A stretch of 53,603 nt of DNA, taken from contig JAKQTB010000047.1 of NCBI GenBank assembly GCA_029569495.1, positions 1 to 53,603 of the forward strand, given 5' to 3'. This document shows, one piece after another, positions 19,595-29,133 of this stretch; position 1 is the first letter of the stretch, and the number at the start of each line of letters is the position of its first letter. The stretch comes from Pseudomonadota bacterium. GTDB taxonomy: Bacteria; Pseudomonadota; Gammaproteobacteria; Burkholderiales; Methylophilaceae. Made by a program: the position numbers and the translations under genes. The notes under the pieces are model-generated. The model searched no databases. It was not told where the DNA came from and worked only from the letters and a program-made list of their open reading frames with translations.

Positions 19595-21220
19595 CTATTC
19601 AGCCACACGTATCTGCTGAAGTTGGTCAATGACATTCTCTTTACCCATTTGCCCAGTAATGCCTGACAATTGGAGTTTATTAAGCACATTCGGGCGCGCC
19701 TGGCACAACACCAATCGCGTTTGATGACGCTTGCAGGCATCATACAAATCCCACAACGCTTGAATACCTGTAGCATCGATAAAAGGTACTTTGTCGAGCC
19801 TTAACACTAGGACGTCTGCATGCTTGTGTGCGCTTTCTAAAGCACTTTCTAAATGCTGGGCGGCCCCGAAAAAGAATGGACCTTCCATGCCAAACACCAC
19901 GGTATTTTCTGGCAACTTAAAATCAACATCGGCTACTTCCTGAAATAAAGTTTCTTGCGATTGTTGTGTAATCACCACCGCTTCGGACATGCGCTTCATA
20001 AAAAGTAGACAAGCCAGTAATACACCAATATTCACAGCAATCACTAAATCACCAAACACCGTCAGCAAGAAGGTAATCAGCAGCACGGCCACGTCAGCTT
20101 TGGGTGCTGTAAGTACCATGTGTGTAAATCGGTGTAGCTCACTCATGTTATAAGCCACCACAAACAATATCGCTGAAAGTGCGCACAACGGAATATGCGA
20201 AGCCAGTGGCGCCAACAAAAGTACGATTACTACCAGTGTTGCCACATGTACCAAACCCGCTAACGGGCTGTTACCACCATTGCGAATATTGGTAGCGGTA
20301 CGTGCAATGGCGCCAGTAGAGGCAAATCCACCAAATAACGGTGAGAAAATATTCGCAATCCCTTGCCCCACCAACTCCTGATTAGAGTCATGCTTTGTGC
20401 CACTCATGCCATCTGCCACGACAGCCGATAACAGCGACTCAATTGCCCCTAAAAGTGCAATGGTAAACGCTGGCCCAATCAGCTTTAACACCTCAGAAAA
20501 AGTGATGGAAGGTACCTGAAAATGTGGCAAAGTCTGTGGAATGCCGCCAAAAGCGCTGCCGATGGTGGCAACTTGTTCAAACTGAAAAAACCATTGAACA
20601 AGCGTCGCGACCACCATCGCCACTAAAGGGGATGGAATACGTTTTAAGACGCGCGGTGAAGCTAATAACACGATTACAGTCAGTAATGCCAGCAAAGTGG
20701 TTTCAAGCTGAAACGTTGGAAATGCCTGAACGAGATGCCAAAACTTTTCATGAAAATGCTCAACGCCGATAATGGCTGTCAAGCCAAAAAAGTCTTTCCA
20801 CTGCCCAACAAAAATGATCAGCCCTATCCCGCTGGTAAAACCAACAATCACAGGATCTGGAATGTACTTGATGACGCCGCCTAAGCGCGTCAACCCCATT
20901 ACAATCAGCATTACGCCTGCCATTAGCGTAGCCACTTGCAAACCTTCAATGCCATATTTAGCAGTGATGCCCGCTAAAATCACAATAAACGCCCCTGTTG
21001 GACCTGCGATTTGTAAACGACTACCACCACATAATGAAGTTAAACCGCCAGCAACGATTGCGGTATAAAGCCCTTGCTCAGGCTTTGCCCCTGATGCAAT
21101 GGCAAAAGCCATTGCCAAAGGCAAGGCAACCACACCAACAATGACGCCTGCCAATATATTATTCAACCAATGCGCTTTTGATAGCAGGCCCGCATGTTTG
21201 GCTTCGAGAATGGCGATCAT
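19595..21220 (-). CDS. SulP family inorganic anion transporter with C-terminal STAS domain
   Basis: LYTAIVAGGLTSLCGGSRLQIAGPTGAFIVI; STAS region VLVLRLDKVPFIDATGIQALWDL. Confidence 0.93.
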   Translation of the reverse strand: MIAILEAKHAGLLSKAHWLNNILAGVIVGVVALPLAMAFAIASGAKPEQGLYTAIVAGGLTSLCGGSRLQIAGPTGAFIVILAGITAKYGIEGLQVATLMAGVMLIVMGLTRLGGVIKYIPDPVIVGFTSGIGLIIFVGQWKDFFGLTAIIGVEHFHEKFWHLVQAFPTFQLETTLLALLTVIVLLASPRVLKRIPSPLVAMVVATLVQWFFQFEQVATIGSAFGGIPQTLPHFQVPSITFSEVLKLIGPAFTIALLGAIESLLSAVVADGMSGTKHDSNQELVGQGIANIFSPLFGGFASTGAIARTATNIRNGGNSPLAGLVHVATLVVIVLLLAPLASHIPLCALSAILFVVAYNMSELHRFTHMVLTAPKADVAVLLITFLLTVFGDLVIAVNIGVLLACLLFMKRMSEAVVITQQSQETLFQEVADVDFKLPENTVVFGMEGPFFFGAAQHLESALESAHKHADVLVLRLDKVPFIDATGIQALWDLYDACKRHQTRLVLCQARPNVLNKLQLSGITGQMGKENVIDQLQQIRVAE

Positions 21221-21328
21221 GGTGTTCAGATTTTACAAAATTGAAGTCACAAGTATAACGCTTGATGACCTAGCTGATGCACTTAATACTTTCAAAAAAA
21301 ACTAAGAAAAATGCAAGAATTTTTCAAG

Positions 21329-21393
21329 CAACCTTTTTCGATGCCCTGCGAGCCTTATAAATAAAGGCTCGCAGAGGCAAAAAAAATCCTCGG
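21329..21393 (+). repeat. Dispersed hairpin repeat, copy 4 (A-tail)
   Basis: caacctttttcgatgccctgcgagccttataaataaaggctcgcagaggcaaaaaaaatcctcgg; near-perfect stem. Confidence 0.93.
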
Positions 21394-21436
21394 AGGAAAA
21401 CAGACGTTTTAAATTCGGTTTTGGATGCTGAAAAAA

Positions 21437-22744
21437 TCAGCCTAAGGCATCGCGTAATTTGTACCACGCCATGCCGAGCACGAGTGCCGGCATACGTAAT
21501 AATTTTCCACCTGGAAAGACATGATGCTGAATTTTGGAAAAAATATCGAAGCGCTCTGCTTGACCTGAAATGGCTTCTGCCACTAATTTACCTGCCAGCC
21601 CGGTGAGCGCAACACCGTGGCCAGAAAAACCTTGCAGATAAAACACATTCGGCGACAATCTTCCAAAGTCTGGCGCACGACTCATGGTGATGTCCACAAA
21701 GCCGCCCCAGGTAAATTGCACTGGCGTAGATTTAAGTTGCGGAAAAGTCTCCACCATCCGCGCTTGCATGCTTTGCGTTAAATTAGGCGGCGTGAGTGCG
21801 CTGTAGCTAACGCGTCCGCCGTAAATCATTCGATGGTCAGCAGAAAATCTAAAGTAATCCAATATAAAATTGGTGTCACACACGGCCGCATTGCTGGGGA
21901 TAAGCGTTTTGGTGATTGTTGCGTCAATCGGCTCGGTGCCAATAATATAAGTACCTACCGGCATAATGCGTTTGCCCAAACTTGGCGCTAATTGTGGCGA
22001 CACTTCTGGCAAATACATGTTACCCGCCAGCACCACAAACTGAGCTTTGATGCTGCCAATTTTGGTGTTAAGTTGCACTGTTTCACCCTGTTGCATGTGC
22101 GTAACAGCAGAATGCTGAAAAATACGCACACCCAAACTGGCGGCAGCTTTTGCCAAACCAAGGCAATAATTAAGGGGATGCACATGCCCACCAGTTTTAT
22201 CATAATAGCCGTTGAAATAGCGCGGGCTGTCTATCCAACGGCCAATTTCTTGCGGTGCTATCCATTCAGCAATAGCATCATACTGGTAACGCGTTGCCAT
22301 GTTGTCGTACCACTGGCGTAGAGATGCACCTTTTTTTGGGTTGACTGAAACGCCCAAAAAGCCATCGGTTAAATCGCAATCAATGTTAAAGCGTTGAACG
22401 CGCTCGCGCACCAAGTTGAGCGCCTCTAACGACATATTCCAGACTTGTTTGGCGGCATCAAAGCCCAGCGCGCTTTCAATGACTGCTTGCTCACAGGCCA
22501 AACCGGCAATGAGTTGCCCGCCATTGCGGCCGCTTGCGCCAAAGCCAATGGTGTTGGCCTCTACCACCACGACCGAGTAACCACGGTCAGCCAATTCAAT
22601 CGCGGCTGATAGCCCGGCAAAACCACCGCCCACCACGCATACATCTGCCTGCATTTCACCCTGTAAAACGGGGTAATCTGGCTGCGCATTTGCGCTGGCA
22701 ACGTAATAAGAATGTTGCGTGAGTTTTAAATCATTGGCCAGCAT
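21437..22744 (-). CDS. puuB: FAD-dependent oxidoreductase, PuuB-like (gamma-glutamylputrescine oxidoreductase)
   Basis: ADVCVVGGGFAGLSAAIELADRGYSVVVVEANTIGFGASGRNGGQLIAG; FAD/DAO family typical of PuuB. Confidence 0.82.
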   Translation of the reverse strand: MLANDLKLTQHSYYVASANAQPDYPVLQGEMQADVCVVGGGFAGLSAAIELADRGYSVVVVEANTIGFGASGRNGGQLIAGLACEQAVIESALGFDAAKQVWNMSLEALNLVRERVQRFNIDCDLTDGFLGVSVNPKKGASLRQWYDNMATRYQYDAIAEWIAPQEIGRWIDSPRYFNGYYDKTGGHVHPLNYCLGLAKAAASLGVRIFQHSAVTHMQQGETVQLNTKIGSIKAQFVVLAGNMYLPEVSPQLAPSLGKRIMPVGTYIIGTEPIDATITKTLIPSNAAVCDTNFILDYFRFSADHRMIYGGRVSYSALTPPNLTQSMQARMVETFPQLKSTPVQFTWGGFVDITMSRAPDFGRLSPNVFYLQGFSGHGVALTGLAGKLVAEAISGQAERFDIFSKIQHHVFPGGKLLRMPALVLGMAWYKLRDALG

Positions 22745-22762
22745 AGGTTTGGTGGCTGGCCG

Positions 22763-23302
22763 TTAATGCTGCGCAGATGAATGCGACATCAATTTATCAA
22801 TATAGGCAATTGCCACCGCTGAAAATACAAAGGTCATGTGGATAATGGTTTGCCAAATAAGCACTTTATCCGTCAAATTTTCTGCATTGATAAAAGTTTT
22901 GAGTAAATGGATGGATGAAATGCCGATAATAGCTGTGGCCAGTTTCACTTTCAGCAAATTGGCATTCACATGTGAAAGCCAATCCGGCTCATCAGGGTGG
23001 CCTTCCAGATTCAGACGCGACACAAACGTTTCATACCCCCCCACAATCACCATAATCAGCAAGTTTGAAATCATCACCACATCAATTAAACCTAATACAA
23101 TCAACATGATATCGGCTTCTTTAATTTTGTGTGCAGTAGACACCAAGTGAACAAGTTCCACACCAAAAAAGAACACATACACCGCCTGCGCAACGATTAA
23201 GCCTAAATATAGCGGCAGTTGCAGCCAGCGGCTACCAAACAAAATATTGGTCATGATGCTGCCTTGCTTGTATTGTGTGGCGGTTGTTGTTTTTTCACTC
23301 AT
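22763..23302 (-). CDS. YqhA/TIGR00645 family membrane protein
   Basis: FGSRWLQLPLYLGLIVAQAVYVFFFGVELVHL...LGLIDVVMISNLLIMVIVGGYETFVSRL. Confidence 0.88.
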   Translation of the reverse strand: MSEKTTTATQYKQGSIMTNILFGSRWLQLPLYLGLIVAQAVYVFFFGVELVHLVSTAHKIKEADIMLIVLGLIDVVMISNLLIMVIVGGYETFVSRLNLEGHPDEPDWLSHVNANLLKVKLATAIIGISSIHLLKTFINAENLTDKVLIWQTIIHMTFVFSAVAIAYIDKLMSHSSAQH

Positions 23303-23421
23303 ATTTCCTAGTCCCTATCTATAGTATGTTGAGGTTACTGCCCAAATTTTAGCTTGAGCTTGCATGATAACTTAACTTGTACGAATTTATTCACTCAAAA
23401 AAATTGCCAACTTAATCTTTT

Positions 23422-24357
23422 TTAATTCCCTTCATGATTTGCCATTTTTCCGCAAATCCAAGTCCACACCAGCGTTGCTGCGGCATTTGAAGTTAATTCA
23501 GCATGGTCATAAGGTGGCGAAACTTCGCATAAATCCATGCCTACCCAATTCAAGTCATGCCAAGCTTCCAATAGCGTCATGGCTTGTGCCGTCGTTAAGC
23601 CGCCCACTTCAGGCGTGCCGGTGCCGGGCGCAAACGCTGGGTCTAGCGCATCAATATCAAAAGTTAAATACAAGGGCGGATTGCCGGCTTTACGCATACG
23701 CGCACGCACTTCATCAATCACTGTATTAAGCGCGTCACCATCTTTTCCGCGTAATTCGCGCGCGGTATAGATTTTTCCGCCTTGGTCGCTGACAAACTCG
23801 CGCGCAGTGCGCTCTCCTGCTGAGCGAATGCCAATCTGCACAAAGCAATTAGGGTCAACCAAGCCTTCGGTAATGGCCTCATACACCCACGTGCCATGCC
23901 CTGAAGGTTCGCCAAAATGATCTGTCCACGTATCGCAATGCGCATCAAAATGAATACAGGCTAAGGGTTGCTGATAATGGGCATGATAGGCGCGCAGTAA
24001 CGGCAGCGTGATTGAATGGTCACCTCCCAGCCAGATGCATGTTTGCTTTTTGATGAGGTCAACGACTTGCGGCATCAATGCACTGCGCATCGCGTCTAGG
24101 TTCGTGTTTGGTAAAGCTAAATCGCCCACATCTTGCAAATTCTCAATTGGAGATATTTCAAACAAAGGATGTGTTGCATCACACAGCATTTGGCTGGCAT
24201 GGCGGATGGCACTGGGGCCAAAACGCGCCCCTGGCCGATTGGTGCAACTGCCATCCCAATTCACCCCCGCAATCGCATAGCGCTTGTGGGCGGGCGTTTT
24301 GTCAATGGGTAACCCAAGAAAGCCACTGGTTGATAAATAAGCAAATGCGTGGTCCAT
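23422..24357 (-). CDS. speB: Agmatinase (ureohydrolase family)
   Basis: WLGGDHSITLPLL, CIHFDAHCDTW, LYLTFDIDALDPAFAPGTGTPEVGG; start at MDHAFAYLS (24357) preferred. Confidence 0.92.
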   Translation of the reverse strand: MDHAFAYLSTSGFLGLPIDKTPAHKRYAIAGVNWDGSCTNRPGARFGPSAIRHASQMLCDATHPLFEISPIENLQDVGDLALPNTNLDAMRSALMPQVVDLIKKQTCIWLGGDHSITLPLLRAYHAHYQQPLACIHFDAHCDTWTDHFGEPSGHGTWVYEAITEGLVDPNCFVQIGIRSAGERTAREFVSDQGGKIYTARELRGKDGDALNTVIDEVRARMRKAGNPPLYLTFDIDALDPAFAPGTGTPEVGGLTTAQAMTLLEAWHDLNWVGMDLCEVSPPYDHAELTSNAAATLVWTWICGKMANHEGN

Positions 24358-24443
24358 GTTCAGTTCCAAAACAACAATGTCAACTGACAACATTATAGGT
24401 AGAATATCTCATACATCCAACTTTTAACCACTGCAACTTTGAT

Positions 24444-25796
24444 ATGCACGCACTCAATTCACAAGCAAAACGACTGTTAGTTGCAGAGCAGGCGCGTTTT
24501 TCACGGTTGCATCCACAATCACTGGCCCTTGCTAAACGCACGCAATCACATTTTCTATATGGTGTGCCAATGCACTGGATGAACGATTGGAGTACGCCTG
24601 CACCACTTTTTATTAAAAGTGCGCAAGGTGTACATTTAACCTGTGCTGATGACATTGACTACACCGATTTTTGTTTGGGTGATACAGGGGCGATGTTTGG
24701 CCACAGTCCTGTAGCCGTGGCGCAAGCCATTGCTAAGCAGGCAAATCATGGCTTAACTGCCATGTTACCCTCAACCTTGGCACCTGCCACAGGTGATGCG
24801 CTATCTGACTTTTTTGGTCTTCCTTTCTGGCAGCTGGCCACAACCGCAACGGATGCTAATCGTTTTGTTTTACGTTGGGCGCGTGCGGTCACAAAACGGA
24901 ATAAGCTATTGGTTTTTGATGGATGCTACCACGGCACGGTGGACGACACGATGGTGGATGTAGTGAATACTAAAACCATTAATCGACCGAGCTTGCTTGG
25001 CCAAGTATACGATTTAGGTCTGCATACGATTTCTGTACCTTTTAACGACCTTGCGGCAGTTGAACAAGCGTTATCGAAAGGTGACATTGCTTGCGTGCTG
25101 ACTGAACCCGTGCTCACCAACTGCGGCATGGTGCTGCCAAAAACTGGCTTTATCGAGGGCTTACGTGCCCTTACCAACCAATATAATAGCCTATTGGTGC
25201 TCGATGAAACACACACCATATCTACCGACCGAGGTGGCTGGGCAAAGGCGCATCAGGTTGTGCCTGATTTTTTAGTGGTAGGCAAGCCAATTGCGGGCGG
25301 CTTACCTGCTGCGGCATATGGTTTTAGTCACGACATGGCAAAACGCATGCAAGCAGAAAAAGATCAGGCACCTGCTGGTCATTCAGGTATTGGTACTACA
25401 TTATCAGGCAATATGATGACGCTTGCTGCCATTCACGCCACGTTAACTGAAGTGGCTACTGAAGTTGCCTATCAGCACATGTTGGCGCTGGCAGAAACGC
25501 TTGCGCTGCAACTCAGCACCATGATCAAAACTCGCAAATTGCCTTGGAATATCACCCGCCTTGGTGCGCGTCTAGAACTGCAATTTTGCGCAACCTCACC
25601 AACAAATGCAGTAGAAGCGCGCCGTGCGCAAAACGATATTTTAGAAAGTGCTATACATCTTTATTTACTTAATCGCGGCGTACTGCTCACGCCTTTTCAT
25701 AACATGATGCTTATTAGCCCCGCGACCAGCCAAGATGATATTGCGCGCCTAATAAAGCATTTTGATGCCTGCCTTGACGCGATTTTAGCCGCTTAA
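24444..25796 (+). CDS. Class III aminotransferase of uncertain substrate (glutamate-1-semialdehyde-aminotransferase-like)
   Basis: LVLDETHTISTDRGG and VVGKPIAGGLPAAAYG PLP-lysine region; divergent from speB. Confidence 0.85.
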   Translation: MHALNSQAKRLLVAEQARFSRLHPQSLALAKRTQSHFLYGVPMHWMNDWSTPAPLFIKSAQGVHLTCADDIDYTDFCLGDTGAMFGHSPVAVAQAIAKQANHGLTAMLPSTLAPATGDALSDFFGLPFWQLATTATDANRFVLRWARAVTKRNKLLVFDGCYHGTVDDTMVDVVNTKTINRPSLLGQVYDLGLHTISVPFNDLAAVEQALSKGDIACVLTEPVLTNCGMVLPKTGFIEGLRALTNQYNSLLVLDETHTISTDRGGWAKAHQVVPDFLVVGKPIAGGLPAAAYGFSHDMAKRMQAEKDQAPAGHSGIGTTLSGNMMTLAAIHATLTEVATEVAYQHMLALAETLALQLSTMIKTRKLPWNITRLGARLELQFCATSPTNAVEARRAQNDILESAIHLYLLNRGVLLTPFHNMMLISPATSQDDIARLIKHFDACLDAILAA

Positions 25797-25805
25797 ACTA
25801 AAAAA

Positions 25806-26180
25806 TTAAGCGAGCGAGACAATCGCCTCAATTTCCACCAATACATCACGTGGTAATTTAGCCACTTGCACGGTGGAGCGTGCTGGTGTGTGATTGCCAA
25901 ACACTTCGCCATAGACTTTATTCATTTGCACAAAGTCATCTAAATTTTTGAGAAAAACCGTCGTTTTCACCACTTTGTTTAAATTAGCGCCCGCTGCTTC
26001 AATCACCGCTTTGAGATTACTCAACACCTGCGTGGTTTGCACCGTAATATCGCCATCATTGAGTGTGCCATCAGGGCGAAGCGGAATTTGACCTGAGGTA
26101 AATAATAAATCCCCCACCACCATGGCTTGTGAATAAGGGCCAATAGCGGCAGGTGCGTTAGGTGTTTGAATAACGTGCAT
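25806..26180 (-). CDS. ridA: RidA family (2-iminobutanoate/2-iminopropanoate deaminase)
   Basis: IGPYSQAMVVGDLLFTSGQIPL, NHTPARSTVQVAKLPRDVLVEIEAI. Confidence 0.95.
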   Translation of the reverse strand: MHVIQTPNAPAAIGPYSQAMVVGDLLFTSGQIPLRPDGTLNDGDITVQTTQVLSNLKAVIEAAGANLNKVVKTTVFLKNLDDFVQMNKVYGEVFGNHTPARSTVQVAKLPRDVLVEIEAIVSLA

Positions 26181-26272
26181 AAAAATTCGCTTTCTTATTT
26201 AAAATATATGAGTGCTAACATACTAATTCAACCAATCGTCGTGGTCACATTATAAAGGCTATTTAGCCAATT

Positions 26273-26290
26273 GCACTTACCGGTAAATGC
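26273..26290. promoter_or_regulatory. Short palindrome in the dadA-ridA gap
   Basis: gcacTTACCGGTAAatgc: perfect 10-bp palindrome with extended outer gca/tgc pairing. Confidence 0.3.
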
Positions 26291-26311
26291 ATTAAACACG
26301 CAGTTTTGTGC

Positions 26312-27583
26312 CTAACTGTAGCGGCTTAAATTGAGGTCATCAATACGAATGCCCGTATCGTCATTCACCATCATATTGGCCAGCACTTGGCCTGAACCAC
26401 AGGCCATGGTCCAGCCTAGGGTGCCGTGGCCGGTGTTGAGCCACACATTGGGGTACGCGGCCGATGCTTGGCCAATAATCGGTGTGCCATCGGGAGTCAT
26501 TGGGCGCAGACCCGTCCAAAATAGGGCTTGCGAAGTATCCCCCGCATTAGGATACAAGCCTTTCAACACCATCTCCAATGTCTCACGCCGGCGAGGGTTC
26601 AAGCCTAAATCAAACCCGGCTAATTCTGCCATACCACCTACGCGAATTCTGTGATCAAAACGGGTGATGGCCACTTTATAGGTTTCATCCATCACGGTTG
26701 AAACAGGCGCCGCTTCAGCGTTAATAATGGGGACAGTTAGCGAGTAACCTTTGACCGGATACACCGGAATCTGCAAGCCAAAGCCTTGCATCAATGCACG
26801 TGTGTAACTGCCTAAGGCCACCACATATTGGTCCGCTTGCAGGGTTTCGCGATGTTCTGCCGTACTGATTTCTACACCGTTTATTTTACCGTTGGATTCT
26901 AGCAGGCGCTCTATCACCACACCATTACGGAATTTCACACCGAGCTTTTCAGCTTCAATCGCCAATTGAGTGGTAAAAAGCTGGCAATCACCGGTTTCAT
27001 CACCCGGCAAGCGTAATCCACCCAGTAACTGATTTTTTACCAATGCCAAAGCAGGCTCGGCACGCACACAGCCATCTGGGTCAAGGTGCTCAAACGGCAC
27101 GCCCATACGCGTTAGCACGGCAATATCTTTTGCTTCAGCGTTGAGTTGTTGTTGCGTGCGAAACACCTGCAAAGTGCCCTGCGCACGGCCTTCATACTGA
27201 ATGTCTAACTCTGCACGAAGCTGAATTAAGCAATCACGGCTATATTCAGCCAAGCGCACCATGCGCTCTTTATTGCGGGCATAACTTTTGGCGTTGCAAT
27301 TTTGTAAAAGTTGAAACACCCATTGCAGTTGCCATAACGTGCCATCTGGCTTAATGGCCAAGGGTGAATGGCGCTGAAACAGCCATTTTAAGGCTTTGGC
27401 TGGCACACCGGGCGCCGCCCATGGCGCTGAATAACCGGGTGAAATCTGTCCGGCATTGGCAAAACTGGTTTCTAATGCGACGGCTGGCTGGCGGTCAATG
27501 ACCGTGACCTCAAACCCTTTTTTGGCTAAATAATATGCACTAGTAACACCCACCACACCCGAACCTAATACCAGCACTTTCAT
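26312..27583 (-). CDS. dadA: D-amino acid dehydrogenase
   Basis: [32 protein letters not shown]...[17 protein letters not shown]...[18 protein letters not shown]. Confidence 0.95.
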   Translation of the reverse strand: MKVLVLGSGVVGVTSAYYLAKKGFEVTVIDRQPAVALETSFANAGQISPGYSAPWAAPGVPAKALKWLFQRHSPLAIKPDGTLWQLQWVFQLLQNCNAKSYARNKERMVRLAEYSRDCLIQLRAELDIQYEGRAQGTLQVFRTQQQLNAEAKDIAVLTRMGVPFEHLDPDGCVRAEPALALVKNQLLGGLRLPGDETGDCQLFTTQLAIEAEKLGVKFRNGVVIERLLESNGKINGVEISTAEHRETLQADQYVVALGSYTRALMQGFGLQIPVYPVKGYSLTVPIINAEAAPVSTVMDETYKVAITRFDHRIRVGGMAELAGFDLGLNPRRRETLEMVLKGLYPNAGDTSQALFWTGLRPMTPDGTPIIGQASAAYPNVWLNTGHGTLGWTMACGSGQVLANMMVNDDTGIRIDDLNLSRYS

Positions 27584-27673
27584 CGCAAATACTCAGTTTA
27601 TGACAATGATTCTAGTGTAGAACGAATTAAAATTTAATCAAGGCAAAAAGCAAGAAATCATGTCAAATTTCGC

Positions 27674-27738
27674 CCGAGAAAAAAATAATGCTCTGAGAGC
27701 CTTTATTTATAAGGCTCTCAGAGCATCGAAAAAGGTTG
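27674..27738 (-). repeat. Dispersed hairpin repeat, copy 5 (T-tail, inverted orientation)
   Basis: On + strand: ccgagaaaaaaataatgctctgagagcctttatttataaggctctcagagcatcgaaaaaggttg; perfect long stem. Confidence 0.93.
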
Positions 27739-27771
27739 GTGCAGATTTTATGCTGTTAATTTGCTAATAAA

Positions 27772-28881
27772 TCATTTTGCCGCTTTAAATTTTTCAAACG
27801 CTTCCGCCCTCACGTTGATGAGATTGCCATCGAGCGTTTCTGGCGCAGTGAGGCGACTAAAGTCTTCAGGGGCTAAAAATAGCGAACGATCATTGCGCAT
27901 TTCACCATTGACTAAAGGTGTTGAAGCCTTGTTCGGGTTGGCATATTTTGTGGCATTGGTAATGCCCGCGTGCACTTCTGGACGAAGAATATAATTAATA
28001 TATTGATGGGCATTATTGGGATGTTTGGCATCTTTAGGAATCGCCATGCTATCTAAAAACAACAATGCGCCTTTTTCAGGAAACACTGGCGCAATGTTTA
28101 AGCCATTGCCTTTTTTGATGGCTTCGCTGCGTGCGCGATAAAAATCACCACCCCAGCCAATCGCCACGCAAATGGATTGATCCCCAAGTTTTTCCGCTTG
28201 ACCTTCTGATGTAATGGTTTTGATATCAGCGCGCACTTTTTTTAACATAGCCGTTGCCGCTGCGTAATCTGCGGGGTTATTACTAAAGGCTGGCTTTCCA
28301 ATATAGTTAAGTGCAATTGGCATAATGTCAGTGGGCGAATCCAAATACATAATGCCGCAGCTTTTTAGTTTAGTGGTGTAAGTTGGATTAAAAACGAGCT
28401 CCCATAGATTTTTCGGCATTGGCGTTTTACCCAAAGCTTGAATCACTTTATCCACGTCCAGACCTATGGTCGTGTAACCCCATAACCAGCCTGCCAGATA
28501 AGCATTGCCAGGGTCAGCTTTATTCAGCTTCACTAAAACATCCGGGTCAAGATTTTTAAAATTTGGAATTTTACTTTTATCTAGCTTTTGTAGTAAACCG
28601 CTGTTAATTTGCGCTTTAGCCCAATCTGATGATGGAACAACAATATCATAGCCGGATTTTTTAGAACGTAATTTTTCATCGAGCACTTCATTGCCATCGT
28701 AAGTGTCATAACGCACTTGAATGCCGGTTTCTTTCTCAAAGTTTTTAATGGTTTCTGGCGCAATGTAATCAATCCAGTTATACACATACAATACTTTCTC
28801 TTCCTCTTTTGCCACGCTGATACCGGCAAAACTCATACTTAATAGCGCACCTAGCAATGCAATAACCAGACTATTTTTCAC
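27772..28881 (-). CDS. Polyamine-binding periplasmic protein, PotF family (second, orphan copy)
   Basis: VLYVYNWIDYIAPETIKNFEKETGIQVRYDTYDGNEVLDEKL; Sec signal peptide. GTG start at 28881 preferred (preceded by GAAGGA); ORF-track start 28896 is TTG. Confidence 0.92.
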   Translation of the reverse strand: MKNSLVIALLGALLSMSFAGISVAKEEEKVLYVYNWIDYIAPETIKNFEKETGIQVRYDTYDGNEVLDEKLRSKKSGYDIVVPSSDWAKAQINSGLLQKLDKSKIPNFKNLDPDVLVKLNKADPGNAYLAGWLWGYTTIGLDVDKVIQALGKTPMPKNLWELVFNPTYTTKLKSCGIMYLDSPTDIMPIALNYIGKPAFSNNPADYAAATAMLKKVRADIKTITSEGQAEKLGDQSICVAIGWGGDFYRARSEAIKKGNGLNIAPVFPEKGALLFLDSMAIPKDAKHPNNAHQYINYILRPEVHAGITNATKYANPNKASTPLVNGEMRNDRSLFLAPEDFSRLTAPETLDGNLINVRAEAFEKFKAAK

Positions 28882-28934
28882 GTTTGTTTCCTTCAATTAT
28901 TTTTGATATTTTTTTGCTTTCCATGGCTGATGTT

Positions 28935-28951
28935 ATGCAAGTGTTATGCCA
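28935..28951 (-). promoter_or_regulatory. Candidate sigma-54 promoter upstream of orphan potF
   Basis: Minus strand TGGCATAACACTTGCAT: GG-N10-GC spacing and TGGCA/TTGCA elements fit the -24/-12 consensus; ~55 nt upstream of the proposed GTG. Confidence 0.6.
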
Positions 28952-29133
28952 TTGTGTTGGATTTTTTATACTGAATCATGGTCAGCCGGCAAAAAACCCG
29001 ATTCATGGGCAATTTTTAAATTGCAGTTTCAAAAAATAATGGTAAGTCCATTGCGAGTGAATGTTTAAAAAGTGACACTGTTTGTCATAAATTTGTCATT
29101 AAACTTAAAATGCAAAGTCGTTTTCATTACAAA

